Notes: generated by a model from the sequence alone, not told the origin. Positions 1 through 14,661 are shown, numbered from the stretch's first letter. The stretch: DNA of 64,000 nt from Paralvinella palmiformis (GCA_025642065.1 JAODUP010000943.1:70001-134000); one strand, 5' to 3'. Numbers and translations are program-made.

Positions 1-1621
1 TAACGTCTTCAGCCACTTTGTTCTGAAGGCAGAACAGCACAGATGGTAACGTGTCAGGACAATATGCTAACACTGCTAGGTTCTGGTTTACTTTGTTTTC
101 TATGTCGTACCTCAGGCTTGTTGTTGTAGTTGGTGGTGGTGATGATGATGATGATAAATAATAATAATAATAATAATTTAATAATAATACATTTTTTAAC
201 AATTTTACATGTATATAGTAGTCATGACTTATTTGTAATTTTTTTGCACCCTATTATTTGAATATATACAACATGAAACATTCTTCAACATACCAGGAGG
301 CATATTTTTGCAACCTGTACAATATAAATGCATAATCCATAGTAATCCATCATAAACTCGAATGATCATGTGGCCAACTGTTGGATTATAAACTATCCCC
401 GCCCCAAGTTTCGAATCCAGCACTTTACTCCTGAGCCAGAGCTATAACCTGTTATTATCTTATTATCTCGACATTTACTCGATGATGATTATGATGATGA
501 TGATGATAATAATAATGATGATGATGATGATAATAATAATAACAATAACAGTTATAATAATTTTAATAATTTAAATTTACTAAATAATATTTACTACCAG
601 AAACTATTCAAATGTATCATACATTGGGATAACATAAGAATATAAATTTAGGTATCTTCGAACTGACACAAAAAGACAGTTATAGTAAGAATCTGTCTTT
701 CTCCCTGCCCCATCCCCTTGTGGTTGTGTGTATTAGCGTTTGTTTGTTTGTGTGTGTGTGTGTGCATGTTTGTGTATTTGTGCGTGTTCACATCATATCA
801 CACATGATACGCAAAGTCCTGAACCAAACAAATGAAAAGAGCCCAACTAATTATAATAATACGTATTTGTAAATTGTTCTTAGAAGTAGGAACCATTTAA
901 AAACACTGTACAACGATACACATTCAGACATATCTCGAAATAAGAACTTGAATGTTCAATTTTATTTAAACGTGACACAACAACGAATAAGCGTTTTTTT
1001 TTAAACATGCTAATCCATTATAAAACGACGCACTTCTGAATGCCCCCTGACAACAACCTCCACAAAGTGGAGAGCAGCGACGCCAAGCGGCCAATAGCCA
1101 TATAATCTGAGTAGAGACACGGGTATGTGCAATAGTATGTGACAGGATAACCCGAGTCCCCGGATTATCTACCCGAGGGAGACGAATTCACACAGGTATC
1201 CAGCTGCCACTGTTAGATTTATAAATTGTTATTAAGATTTTGAAATAGATATGGCGTCACACGCGCAGACAATTTTATTTTTAGACAATTGGGATGTGCG
1301 ATCGTATTTTCGCTTTTTGTCACCATAAACCTAACCATCTGTATCGGCTGAAGGCGATTGATGTTCTAATCAGATACGCCATAAAACAGCGAGTTACCGT
1401 AGACGTAACAAAGCATTAGATCAGGGTAACCCGCGCTTCTCGTGTCACGAATAATTTTAGAGAGTGGGTGTTCTTAGAAACGGTAGTAGGTAGCTCGGTA
1501 TATTGATGTACACCTGCTCATTCATATGTATATGGTTTTCTAGAATTTTTACAGACCAATTATTATCGGCCAGCAAGTGTTGAAATTACAGTACGATATT
1601 AGTGTGTAAAATTGTAAAATT

Positions 1622-1795
1622 GCTGTTTTACGGCCACTTTTGTGCACATGGTAGGTTCAATGGGCCGAACGACCTCCAAAAGTAATTAAACGAAGTGAAA
1701 GACGAAACACCCTTCTGACATAGGTCAGCGGGTTAGAACCCAGGTGTTATAGATCTATAACCAGACGCCCTACCAGTTAGGCCACGGAGACGCCC
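1622..1795 (-). repeat. SINE-A copy (tRNA-derived), diverged
   Basis: On the minus strand this reads as a tRNA-like head ending in a B-box-like segment, then a body with the family blocks for 'GTTTCATCTTTGACTTCG' and 'GTGGCCGTAAAACA' in mutated form. At least eleven related full or partial copies lie in this window in both orientations, which identifies it as an interspersed repeat. Confidence 0.75.
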
Positions 1796-2283
1796 TGATA
1801 TTACTATGTAAATATCAGCTATCCGGGGTTCGGAATGAGCCTGAAACATCCTCTAGTCACCGTAAGCACGAATAGGACAACGCGCGCGATGAGGGAAGGC
1901 AAAACTTTGTGTGCTGCATGTCACACTGTTCGCGGAGGAAGTCGTACAGTGTTGACACGAGACCAGTCATTTACATTGTGTTATAGGCGTCTCGCGGTGA
2001 TGAAACCGACGTTTTTATGACGTCACAGAAGTCGACCTATTTTTTACAATTACTGATGCTAATATCCATGTTTGTATTAACATTCACGTCCGATTAGACT
2101 TGACAAGTCGCCATAATTGAGTCACGTGATCTATGGCAGCGCCACGGCCCTAGGTAATCACGTCATCGCATCATCATCATCGCACATTTCCGGTTCGACG
2201 TGCGCACATTCAATATGAAACGATTGACAGATCCAGGAAATGAACCTGTTTCCGTTACGGCTTGCAGCATTCTTGGTATGATA

Positions 2284-2313
2284 TAGTTCTCACAGAGAGG
2301 AGGGTGAGTGGAG

Positions 2314-2373
<60 letters not shown>

Positions 2374-2477
2374 GGAGAGGGTGGGTGAGAGAGAGGGGCG
2401 GGGTAAAGGGAATGAGAAAGAGATAGTGAGTTAGTGAGTGAGTGAATGGGTGAGCGAGTGAGAGAGAAAGAGAGAGT

Positions 2478-2513
<36 letters not shown>

Positions 2514-2521
2514 TAACGATG

Positions 2522-2555
<34 letters not shown>

Positions 2556-2560
2556 GATGA
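2284..2560. repeat. Compound microsatellite GATA / GAGA / GATG
   Basis: Successive runs of GATA, then GA-rich (GAGAGA, GTGAGT), then (GATG)n/(ATG)n. Open frames across it encode only Ser/Leu/Ile or Asp/Met repeats and are not genes. Confidence 0.9.
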
Positions 2561-2884
2561 TGAAGATGGACAATTGCAATGCTGATGATGATGGTTATGA
2601 CGCTGATGATTTGGTCACCAAAATGATGTCATCTCTTTAAGCATAGAAGTAATATTTTTATATTTTATTGATCGATTTCACTCAGTAAATAATATTTGCC
2701 ATCGGATGGTGCATCATAGTATCTGACTCTATCATATTATATCCGATTATATCCGTTTATATCCGTTTATATCCGATTACATCTGACTCTATCTGGTGAT
2801 ATATAATAAGAGCTAGTGATGTTTTATTATATCTAATGATTATATAATTTTTCACTTAGTCAATAATAATGAGATATGCTACTA

Positions 2885-3067
2885 TTTGGTAGTCAGCACA
2901 GTCTAGTCACAATAATCTCTCATAGTCAATAGTATCAATAAATAATGATCTATAATATTAAATATTTTCGAGATATAACAGGATTTGAGAGGCGACATAA
3001 TCAAAATGTAATGGTCTTTAGCGGCTAACATAGGTAAGATGTAACAGTCCTTGATAATCTATATTGC

Positions 3068-3102
<35 letters not shown>

Positions 3103-3275
3103 TTTCGTACTCAATATTGTAGAGATAAAACGGTTTTTAGTATTGAATATGGCCGTGATAAGACAATATTTGGTTGTCAATATTATCAAGATGTGACAGT
3201 CTTTATTAGTCAATATGGCTGCCATATAACAGTCTTTGGTAATCAATACAGTCAAGATAAGACGGCATTTGAAAT
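2885..3275. repeat. Degenerate tandem repeat around GTCAATA...GATAAGAC
   Basis: A unit of roughly 30-40 bases recurs with heavy divergence: a 'gtcaatat' or 'atcaata' core followed by 'gataaaac/gataagac/atgtgac' and 'agt/gtcttt'. A (TA)n run near 3071-3100 interrupts it. Nothing coding is apparent. Confidence 0.5.
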
Positions 3276-4280
3276 TCTAGTAGACTTTTTCGTCGCTGAA
3301 TTGTCCCAATTAAATGGACTGACACGTAGGCCGTCACGTGACGCGGTCTCCAGAATCTAGTTTGTATCACGCGCAGACGATTTTTTTCTCTTTCATCTTC
3401 CAGCGTGCTACAATAGGACAGGACCCCATCACTTATTATCGCTCTTTAACAATTGCCAACTCACGAAACGAAGATTTGTTTTAGACGAGAGAACGCCGCC
3501 CCTCACTCATCCCCCCATCGGAGCTCCGCAACTGTCCCCCACCTGGGTTGATGTTACTGCCTATCTATTTGTTTTATCAATTAGATATTCGACCTGCTGC
3601 TGATAGCTTTACGTAAGGTGACGTCGAAGTTCTCATTTCTAGCTTCTAATGGCTCCAGCACGCTTCATTTCACCGAGATCACGTGATCTGCGGCGGCCAT
3701 GTTTGTTTGACCGAGCAAAGATGGCGGACCGAATGGCATTCTGAGTATTGGATATCGAATCATTGAGACGAGATTAATGAGGTGGAATATTGAGAATGGG
3801 CTAGAGTCTTGCCGCCTAGGTCTGGCTGATAGACGTCATTATAGTGAGTAAACAGAAGGTTATTAGGTACATGATGGTATCTAGGTCATGTGACGTAATG
3901 TAAAACTACTCACTTTAGCAGAAGGTTTATTGTCAAGGATATACTTATTGCACGTTGCGATAAATGGCCATAATCGACCACCTTACTATAGCAGACAATT
4001 TTCTCATAACAGATCACTTATCACAACTGATCAATTTACCATAACATAAACTACAGTACAATACTATATTATAAAGATCACCCGTAAAAATGGATCCCGG
4101 TTGATTTTAAATAGGCTTTTAATTATAGACACGAGTTATGGGCTGTTTATGAGGACTATTTTTGTGTAAGGATATTTCGTATATGAGGACAATTTGTGTA
4201 TGAGGACAATTTCTGTAGATCACCTATAGATAAGCTCCACTGTTGGTGATATACTGTGCAGGTGTACAGGGATCCCTCCT

Positions 4281-4331
4281 GCACACACGCACACACGCAC
4301 ACACGCACGCACGCACGCACGCACCACATAC

Positions 4332-4392
<61 letters not shown>
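4281..4392. repeat. Microsatellite (CA/CG-CA)n then (TA)n
   Basis: CACACG/GCAC tandem units run directly into a long (TA)n tract. Overlapping frames on both strands encode only Tyr-Ile or His-Thr repeats. Confidence 0.9.
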
Positions 4393-4755
4393 CGTTTGTA
4401 TGTACCTTATAAGCATGTATACATTGTGCGCGCAAAATATCCGTAAACAGACGTGTATTTATTTAGTAATTACTTATAAACAGAACTTGTAATGAACCAT
4501 TACATAAATTAATGCGACATTAGCTCTTTAGATTCCACCTATGATGTTCAGTCCAACTCGCGTATTCGGTTCCTGGATCATGTTCATCGTGATTGTGCGA
4601 TGTGGATTATGAAATGTTCAAGGTGACCGTATAACGTTTCATAACAACGCGCGTTCGACGTTCATCGCAACCCGCGTAATGGGTACATTACCAACCATGC
4701 ACGCTCAATGCAAGCCAAACGCAATCATAACCATGATCTATTGTATATATTGCAG

Positions 4756-4901
4756 TCAGTATACAAGGTCCGCACGAGAGACGGTTATTAAATTGGTTGT
4801 TGGACAAACATCGTCACAACGCCCTGGAGAGGCCTGTTTACAACGAATCGGACGCTCTGACCGTCAAGTTTGGGCTGACGTTACAACAGATTATAGATGT
4901 G
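4756..4901 (+). CDS. nAChR exon 2 (N-terminal helix, beta1)
   Basis: Acceptor tattgcag|TCAGT and donor GATGTG|gtaaat bound a 146-base exon. Its first two bases complete a split codon and it ends on a codon boundary. The translation starts [15 protein letters not shown] and continues through HNALERPV to LTLQQIIDV, the classic mature N-terminus of nicotinic subunits. A predicted N-glycosylation site (NES) follows ERPVY. The frame from the ATG at 4679 is a different frame and is spurious. Confidence 0.93.
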
Positions 4902-7900
4902 GTAAATAATAGTTTATAATTTATTTAATTAATGTTGGAATTATGTTAATAATATGACGTCAGAAGATGGAAATGTATGAATGTCGTAAATATAAACTTT
5001 ATTTCTCAGTAAATCTTTAATAGAAATTATGAAAATATTATCGTTATCATCACGTGATGCACATTGATTTCTCGTGATATAAATTATAATCACGTGACGT
5101 AATGTTTTAAGTAATGAGGTAAACTTTTTGCTCGCACAATATATATCACTTCGTGTTCCAGGAATTATGTCAACGTGATATATCAAATATTATGATCACG
5201 TGATATAAATTATGGCCACGTGACATCCCCATTTTCCCCATTTTTCATACGGTCAAGAGACATTTCTTCAATTCGAGTAGCCATTTTTCCAATCCATGTA
5301 TATATTCTGGTCGTATGTATGTAGAATGCCGAACGAGATCTTTTGATGGCGCCATTTCCGGTCTACCAAAGACAAAATGTGGTTTTTGGTTCGTTTGTTC
5401 GTTTGTTTGTTTATTTTTGTTGTTGTTAGAGCGACATGACCTAAATATAATCGACCACCTCCTGTGATATGTCATTCTCTGTTTCTTTCTCACGCAGGAC
5501 GAAAAGAATCAAATTATAACGACAAATATTTGGTTGAATATGGTAAGTTGCTAGCGGTATATGCAAATCACGTGCGCGCGCGCGCTCTCTCTCTCTCTCA
5601 GCCGTCACGCGCCCGAGTCCCGTGATTGGTCCCCGTTGGCGCCACGTGACCATTTGCGTATACGCCCCGAACGGCTTCCGAGTGTGGAGAACGTGTTTTC
5701 TAAATGTAGCATTTTTTCTGTTCTCTCCCCCCAACAGGATGAAAAGAACCAAATGATTAACACAAATATCTGGTTAAATTTGGTAAGTTTTAATTAGACG
5801 AGCCACGAACGGCGACCGTAGTCGAGGCTGTCAGGCTAAGTTGTCATTAAGTTAGATATTGTCCACTTTTTTTGGTGTCTTTTTCTCACTTGCTGTGTTA
5901 TACTTTTTACAATTACGTGTACGCGTTTTACGCCAACTTGCTGCCATTCTGTTGATGTCGGCTTCCCCGCGCCACGCTGTCGAGACCCCCCTCCCCCCCA
6001 AAAAAAATAAACCCCCACATTAGCGCAGATACCCAACAATGGCCTTCTGTGATGCCCGCACATCGCAAACACCACACCAGTCCATTTTATTCCGATTAGT
6101 TACCATTATAAATCTCAACAAACGAGTAATATACATTCCCGTAGCCTCTGTTGTGACCACAAAGTGTTCGATTCTTCTCGTCCGATTACCTTGAATATCA
6201 GTTTCGATTTCGAAAAGCGAACTATCAACATCAAACCTGGCCAACGTTAGTTTCACTTCTTAATTGGTGGATTTCTATTTTCTGCTGATTCACAGTTGAT
6301 TTGTTTTCTTCCTTTTTTTTCCTCCTCATTATTTTCGTTGTTTTCTCGTCTTACTACACGACCTTTCCTACGACCTTCTGACTCCTCTAACGTCGCTACT
6401 CCTCTCACCGCAAATAAACCTCAACTCGACCAAGTATTGGGAGTTCGTCGACGAGAAATTCCATTACGAAGCACGAGTCGGTCATCAGAATTTAAATCTC
6501 TTCAAATCAATAACAAATCGCGCCCGATTAGATTCTACGCCATCCGATAGTTGACCGTTTTACGTCAGTTTCTGCCAAAGCTTTAGATTTAGCAACATTT
6601 CGCTCCCTAATACTTTGGCAGTCTGTGTATGTGCATGATAGAATCGAAATATGTTCGTTGAATGAATTCGCTGCTCACAACATAATCGGCATGTTTTTTA
6701 GCGACTATCCGTATTACTTCTAATGTATTTCAATCACGCTTAGTTGTATAATGTGGCAGGCTCAGGCAAGCACGGACGAGAATACGCACTCACGCACTCA
6801 CGCACGCACGCACAGATATGCAAATAATTAATTAATATGTGATAAACTTAGTCCAGTTACGTTTATACTAGTCATGTATTAATTCACTTGAACTTGTTAT
6901 TTACGTTGGTTTTTAACTAACCATTAACCAGTTTGCCTAGATCAGTTCCTATGTTTTTCCATATCCTCGAATAGTTGGTGACTTCAATGCACGTAACGGT
7001 TTAGAAGCGCTGTTGCTGTCTCGGGCATGCATAGTCTTAAAATAGCCGTATGCTGATGGCACTGACATAACATCTTCAAAAATGCGCAGCTCTATTACTA
7101 ATATGTTATCTCCGCACCTCTAATTGCCATCTTCCGTTTCTCGCCTTAAGACCAAGTCCCCTTTTGTGAAATTTTCTACACACCATCAACGATTTTCAAC
7201 AACAAAAAAGGATACATATACGTCCCAGTCCCATCGTCGTATCAGAGCTTGTTTTGTTAGTGACATCATTTCGTTAACTATTCTCTGGACATTTTGTGCT
7301 GTCTCCGTAGCGTTTCTCTACCAGGAGTTCCATACTATATCATCATATTTTACAGGCTGATAGATCGTTGTCTTGTAGAACAACTTGGACACTTCGGGAA
7401 AGATCATCTGATCAAATCCGTGATCCAGTTTCTTATTGCAATGAACTCGTTTAGCTAGAGTCCTGTTTCATCAGATGTTCAACTATAAGAGGTAACCCGC
7501 AATATACTGAAGCCCAGGTTGTCCCCTTTCCCTGTTCATCAATGTGCATTTCTATGCAGTTCAAGAGCTACTCTTTTGTCTTCTCTTCCAGTTATCAGTC
7601 TGTTGTGGTTCTTATGATGCGAACTAGTTTTCATCACCAGCAACTGAGCTTAGTATATAACAAATGAGATTCTGTTCTGATAGACTATTCTAGTAACTCG
7701 TCTCCAGTCTAGTAATACCTCATTTCATTTTGTTTTCCCCAGTTCAGTGGCACACTGAGTCGAAAGCTTTCTTAAAATCGAAATACCTAATATCGAGACA
7801 ACTATTATTGTCAAGTTTGTCATTACAATCAGTAGCTTTTGTGATGGTTTACCTCTGATATAGTGATGTTGATGTTCGAGAAATATCTGAGTGTCACGTG

Positions 7901-8115
7901 ATCCACTCATTATAATTAGATCATCAGTGGTCTTCTCTACCGCTGTGTATGAGTATTAATTATAAGTTTTTGCAATAACTAAGCCTTTTCCGAAAGTGAC
8001 AGAGAGCTGATGAGTGAGTTAGTTAGTTATTTAGTTAGTGAGTTAATTAGTGAGTGAGCGAGTGAGTGGGTGTTCAACATCAGCACTGGCTACATATTTA
8101 TGTTGAGAAAGAAAC

Positions 8116-8152
<37 letters not shown>

Positions 8153-9310
8153 CAACAGTAGTTTTAGTATTTTGAAGAAAATATGTTTTTAAATAGCACC
8201 GTTATATCAAGTGTTATTATTATTATTATTATTATTACTATTATTATTATTATTAGTAGTAGTAGTAGCATTTTTAAGTATAAGATGTTTTATGTAGCAC
8301 AATTAGATCGAGAATATTAGTAATAGTAACAGTAGTAGTAATAGTAGTAGTTGTAGTAGTTCGGATAGAAACTGCACATAAACTGGAGTACTAATAACAA
8401 ATACTGCTACTAATAATAATTATTATTATTTCGGAAGGTTCAGAGTTAACACAAATAACTATGTAGCAGCTAATCTTATGATATTAGGGGGGAATTGATA
8501 GCCCAAGCCATCACTGTGCGGTACTGTCTCTTATAGGGGATTAAACGTTTCTGTTTTACGGCCACTTCTGTGCACAAGGTAGGCTAAATGAACTGAGCAA
8601 CCCCCAAAGATAATGAGATAAAGTGAAAGATGAAACATCCTTTTGACCTAGATCGGCTTGAACCCAGCTGCTATAGATCTGTGGCCAATCGCGCTCCCAT
8701 GTATGCCACGGAGGCGCCGCGCCCCTTATAGGTGATTGAACTAACAGCTAACAATTCACCAACAAATATGTTACCAGTAGGATGCTCGATAACAGGTCAC
8801 CTCTGAACCCAGCCACAATAATCGTATTGATAATAGAATTATTGGCCGATTTGGTCTAAGTTTAAAAAGAAAGGAGGAGCCTTGGGCTCAGTCTGATATA
8901 CTAGTCACACCATTGTCTTCATCTGCTCATCTAACATTACATATGTCACTTCGGAAATATTCAGGAATGGATTGTGACTGTCGTGAGATAGAAATACGAG
9001 ACTTAAGTACCATCAGCCGAATAAATGATGGGAACAAATATTCATCTGCGATTTTCGAATTACATAAACAGGATCAAATCGATCTGTTGCCCGACTGATG
9101 TACGTGAAAAACGTATTAATTATGATTTATGAAATAAGATGATATCTTATACTTAAAGTTGGACGAAAGAAGCTGCGCAGGACTATCTGGATACGACCAA
9201 GCTGGCCGTTTTAGCAGCTTAATATTCATGCATAACTGACTCCACTTAACCAAAATCTTGTTGATACATCATTCACTTCTAGACAAGATTAGTAGATAAA
9301 TTCTTTTCAT

Positions 9311-9386
<76 letters not shown>

Positions 9387-10035
9387 TTTACATATATGTA
9401 TCAATTCTATTATATTATAAAGTATATTATTTATGTAAATGTTCCTTTGTTTCTATAATAACCTATTTCTATATCATTCTCATCCGCTGTTTGTTTATTC
9501 GTTTTATTTCCATGTTTCTTTTTGTACGTACAGTAACTGTACTGTAGCCAGAGATGAGAGACTTGATGCGGATAATGGAAATATTTGGGATGATTGGCTG
9601 GAATTAATTAAATATCGTGCTTCAGGGAAATTAAGGGAAATAGCTCAATTAAATTCTACGGAAACACCCAGCATTCCAACGGGAATGATTTCTGAACAGA
9701 GAGCTGTCTATTTTTCCATCCGATTGGAAATATCTGAGTCTCATCAAATTCCTGTCGCTTCGAAATATTTGTACCTTTAGGTTTTATGCGATTGAGAGAG
9801 AATACGGTTAGAAGTTATGGGATTAAAAAAGCCCTAAATATTACGATATCAAAGTATACAATTTTACAATTAATTTGGTACATACATGGTTAAACCTATT
9901 ATTACGTCGGAAGTTAACTGGCTCATCCATCCATCCATTCAGCCATCATCCCATTCATCCATCCATCATCTCATCCATCCATCCATCCCTCCCTACATCC
10001 ATCCATACATCTATGCATCCATCCATCCATCCATC

Positions 10036-10066
<31 letters not shown>

Positions 10067-11994
10067 CCATCCATACTTTAATCCATCTATTCATTCATCC
10101 ATCCATCCCTCCCTCCATCCCTCCCTCCATCCATCCATCCATCCATACATTAAATCCATTCATTCATCCATCAACCCACCCATCCATCAATCCATTCATC
10201 CATCCATCAATCCATTCATCCATCAATCCATTTATCCATCAATCCATCCATCCATCAACCCATTCATCCATCAATTATTTCCTCAATCCATTCATCCATC
10301 CATCAATCCAACCCATTCATCCATCCATCCATCCCTACATCCATCCATACATCTATGCATTCATCCATCCATCCACCCATCCATCTATCCATCCATCCAT
10401 ACATACATACATACATCAATATATGCATTAATCCATCTATTTATCCATCCATCCATCTATCCATCCATCTATTCATCCATCCATCCATACATACATTAAT
10501 CCATCTATTCATTCATCCATCCATCAATCCATCCCTCCCTCCCTCCCTCCCTACCTCCATACATCCATCCATTCATTAATCCATCTATTCATTCATCCAT
10601 TCATCCATTCATCCATCAACCCATCAATCCATCCATCAATCCATCAATCCAAATATACTTCCATCCATACATTAATCCATCTATTCATTCATCCATCCAT
10701 CTCTCCATCCATCCCTCCATCCATCTCTCCATCCCTCCATCCATTCCTCCATCCATCCATCCATCCATCCATCCATACATACATCCATCCATACATTAAG
10801 CCATTCATTCATCCATCAACCCATCCATCCATCGATCCATTTCATCCATCCATCCATCAATCCCTCCCTCCCTCCCTCCCTACCTCCATACATCCATCCA
10901 TACATTAATCCATCTATTCATTCATCCATCCATCCATTCATCCACCAACCCATCAATCCATCCATCAATCCATCCATCCAAATATACTTCCATCCATACA
11001 TTAATCCATCTATTCATTCATCCATCCATCTCTCCATCCATCCCTCCATCCATCTCTCCACCCCCCATCCATCCACCTCCATCCATCCATCCATCCATAC
11101 ATTACAATCCATACATTCCATTCTCATCCCAACCCACCACCATCCCCACCCACATCAATCAATTCATCCATCCATCAACCCATCCATCCATCCATTATTT
11201 CCTCAATCCATCCATTCATTCATCAATCCAATCCATCCATCCAGCAACCCATTCATCCACCCATTCATCCATCAATCCATTCATCCATTCACCCAGCAAC
11301 CCATTCATCCACCCATTCATTCATCAATCAAACAATCAATCCATTCATCCATCCCTCCATCCATCAATCTATTCATCCACCAATCCATCAATCCATCAAT
11401 CCTTTCATCGGTCCATTCATCCATCAACCCATTCATCCATCCATCCATCAACCCATTCATCCATCCATTCTTTCCTGAATCCATTCATCCATCCATTAAT
11501 CCATTCATCCATCCATTCATCCATTCATCCATCAATCCATTCATCCATCCATTCATCCATCAATCAGTTCATCCACCCATCCATCCATCAAACCATTCAT
11601 CCATCCATTCATCCATCAACCCATTCATCCATCCATCTATTCTCTATGATCAACATATACAATTCCTACATGTAGGTTTCCTTAAAAGATTAATGCCAAA
11701 GACAAACAAGATCATGTTTGCGTACATCGCCCAGTACATGATGACCAATCGCTAACAAGCTATAATTCCGGATCTATCCGGAAGGCAAACACCACTTAGC
11801 TATATGTGTCGTGGTGTGATCCAGTTTGGGGGCCACTTTTTTCTCTGTTTGATCAATATTGTGTTAAAAGCGTCTCTTCTTGGGCAGAGCTAGTAATGGC
11901 TTAAGGCAATGGACTGCCTGGCGTCCATCCAGTTATATATAGTTAATGTTGGTAAAATGGTGTTATTTAAGTCCTCCATCCGCCCCCTGTCTCT

Positions 11995-12068
<74 letters not shown>

Positions 12069-12495
12069 CGACTCAACTCCCATTTCCCTGTATACTCTGC
12101 TCTATAATTCGACCATATAAGGCCTACATAAGCCAATATAATTACATGGCTTTAGTCTTGTATGGCCTTGCTCTCTATCAACCGACTCCAGAAGTCATGA
12201 CACTTGTCATTCTGTTATCAATCACCTGTCAGGAGAATTTATACGACACTTCCGTGAATGTTTTATTGGAAATACTGATTGGAGAACCGCCAATAGCTGG
12301 CGACATGTAGCGTATGACGTCACCAAAATTTTGCGGCTGATCAAGGAACCGGTTATCAGCCGAAAAGTGACGTCATCCATTAATGAAATCATCAACTCAT
12401 TAATTATCACATCAACCGTAAAACAAGTGTACTAGCTTTATATCTACATAATACTGAAGAAGTTTTTAACTTTTTGATAATATATTATAATTACG

Positions 12496-12529
<34 letters not shown>

Positions 12530-12624
12530 CACGTGAGGGTATTTAGAGATCCAACGCTCAAAACTGGATTAAAACAATTGTATTAAATAATGGCTTCATG
12601 TATCTACCTCAAACAACAACAACA

Positions 12625-12664
<40 letters not shown>

Positions 12665-14605
12665 CCATATATCTGTTTTGATAATGATATAGATAAGTAG
12701 TTAAGATAATACCTGTCAGGTGTCATATTACATATCCTTTTCCAATCTTCTTTTCTCTTTTTGTTTTTTGTTTCTGTGTCTTCAGGTCTGGAATAATTAT
12801 AACTTGATGTGGAACGAATCAGAATATGGCGGAGTAAAAAGCGTCAGGATCCCGCCGCATCTCATCTGGAAGCCGGACATATTGATGTACAACAGGTAAA
12901 TGAAATGTTGACAATAAAACAAATTAGAAGGAACATTTAGTTCCAATATGTGCCATAACTCTCCTATAGACTTTATTATTCTGTGTACCAAATATTATAT
13001 TTACAAATCATCAATCGAACATCATAAAAATAAACGGGAATTATTATCAACTGCTTAAATATTAAATCATAACCATACTTGTATATACTTATTATTGATG
13101 TCTCATAGTGTATATGTGTTTAAAGTGTAAGGTCAATTCTTGGACCCGGGGCTTGACTAATAATTGTAAATGACACATATGAATAAAAAATTGGGAAAAA
13201 AAGATAAGAAAAAAGAGACATTTATATGGCATCGCACGTTGACGTTTCGAGTGAATCATTGTGGCCGATTAAGTCCTAGTAGCAAAATGAGTCTATCCAG
13301 AATAGACTCGGTTATGATATTTCGACCATGAGGGTGATGGATAGACATCGGTTTCGAAATGAAAAGGCGGCCAAAGATGTTCAGTAATATACTCTACCTA
13401 TTTTTCTCGCCCATTATGATGACCAGTTAGCCATTGCGCCGGGATCTTTACGGGTGCGTTATGACGACGGCATACATTTACTGTTAAAGGGGCAGTTCAC
13501 CGTCAGATAATATTACCTAAATATGTAATGCTTATGGGTTAAGAGTAAACAAAAATTTCGCAATAATAATTCCCGAAATATACCCGATATCGTAGATCTA
13601 AGGAAATAATCCAAATTACTGGAGGGCCGCCATTACGGCAGTACCGGATGTCAGATTCGAAGGCGGGAAGGAGAAAAGTCTAATGCTCTGACGTCACCTG
13701 GGCCAGGAGTACACAGAGTTCACATAGACACCAGTTAGTGTTCCTAGTTCTCCTCGTGCTTTCTTTGAAACATTCAGAATCATCTTCATCTTGTAAAGGT
13801 TCTTCTGGCTCAAACTGATATGGCTGAATTTAGCGAGATTATTACGTTTTATTCTGGAATTATTCTTAGCTAACCCTTGTTTACATGCTCTTAAATGGGT
13901 TATACAGACTTCCGGACTAATAGCTCGTATCACGTGACATCATCACTCAGCAGCTTCAAAATGGCGGCGCCCACAGGCCATTAATAGTCAATTAATTAGC
14001 AGTTTGAACTGGATTATTTGATATGTGGGTGATCTTGTTCACATTTTGACACCATTTATGATATTTGTGAACATAGCTTTATTAGTCCTCAAAATTTGAA
14101 ATGAATGTAGACTGATGCTTTAGAGTTATTTTAGTAGCAATTTGATTATAATATTTATGTTAGCAGAGAAGTAGTTATAGATGTTAGCATAGTTGTAAAG
14201 GTTAGAAAATAATCATTCTAACTAGATACAGCCTTAATTTTATGTTAATTGATATTAGATAATTACGAGTACGAAGTTAATTATGAATATTAATCAACTG
14301 GGGCGGCAACCTTTAATTGTTTTAATGGACTAAAGCCCCATTAGAGTGAACTGTTTTAATGAGCTAGAGCTCCATTACAGTAGACTGTTTTAATGGGCTA
14401 GAGCCCCATTAGAGTGGACTGTTTTAATTGGATAGAGCTCCACCACAGTGGATTGTTTTTAATTATTTATGTTAAATAGTTACTTTTAGGTGGTTTGTGT
14501 TCCTTAATTTTCTTCCTCTTATAAATACATCTTTTATTTATGAGATTATTGTCATTTGTTAAGAAAGATCCTTTTAGTTAATTCCACATTTGATTATGGA
14601 TTTAT

Positions 14606-14661
<56 letters not shown>

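Larger units (their letters stand above)
1..4755. other. Upstream non-coding region, no exon recognised
   Basis: No convincing exon was found on either strand. The stretch holds (GAT)n/(AAT)n tracts near 140-180 and 480-540, a SINE near 1622, GATA/GA/GATG microsatellites at 2310-2560, degenerate repeats at 2700-3280, a (TA)n run near 3071 and a CA/TA block at 4281-4392. The receptor's signal-peptide exon should lie on this side. It must end with one base of a split codon, because exon 2 opens with two bases of one. No ATG followed by a hydrophobic segment and a donor in that phase was found here, so it is probably further upstream. Confidence 0.5.
5783..12785 (+). other. Long nAChR intron between exons 3b and 4
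   Basis: About 7 kb with no receptor exon. It contains a minus-strand LINE relic (about 7.1-7.9 kb), a SINE-A copy (8551-8718), microsatellites of AGT/ATT type (8.1-8.4 kb) and (TA)n (9323-9384), the 1.7-kb CATC satellite (9.92-11.64 kb) and another (TA)n (11.99-12.06 kb). The open frame at 9439-9780 has no recognisable domain and no clear splice support; I do not call it a gene. Confidence 0.8.

Noticed and set aside
1835..2020. Possible receptor exon 1 (MSLKHPLVTVST)
   Set aside because: No hydrophobic signal peptide and no donor in the phase required by exon 2.
4679..4909. 76-codon open frame beginning MGTLPTMHAQ
   Set aside because: It overlaps nAChR exon 2 in the wrong frame; exon 2's own frame gives the conserved receptor N-terminus.
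9439..9780. 113-codon frame ending in VASKYLYL
   Set aside because: Part looks protein-like, but no family, no convincing splice sites and low-complexity start; it is inside a receptor intron.
9886..10431. 181-codon open frame
   Set aside because: It lies wholly in the CATC satellite and encodes only His-Pro-Ser-Ile repeats.
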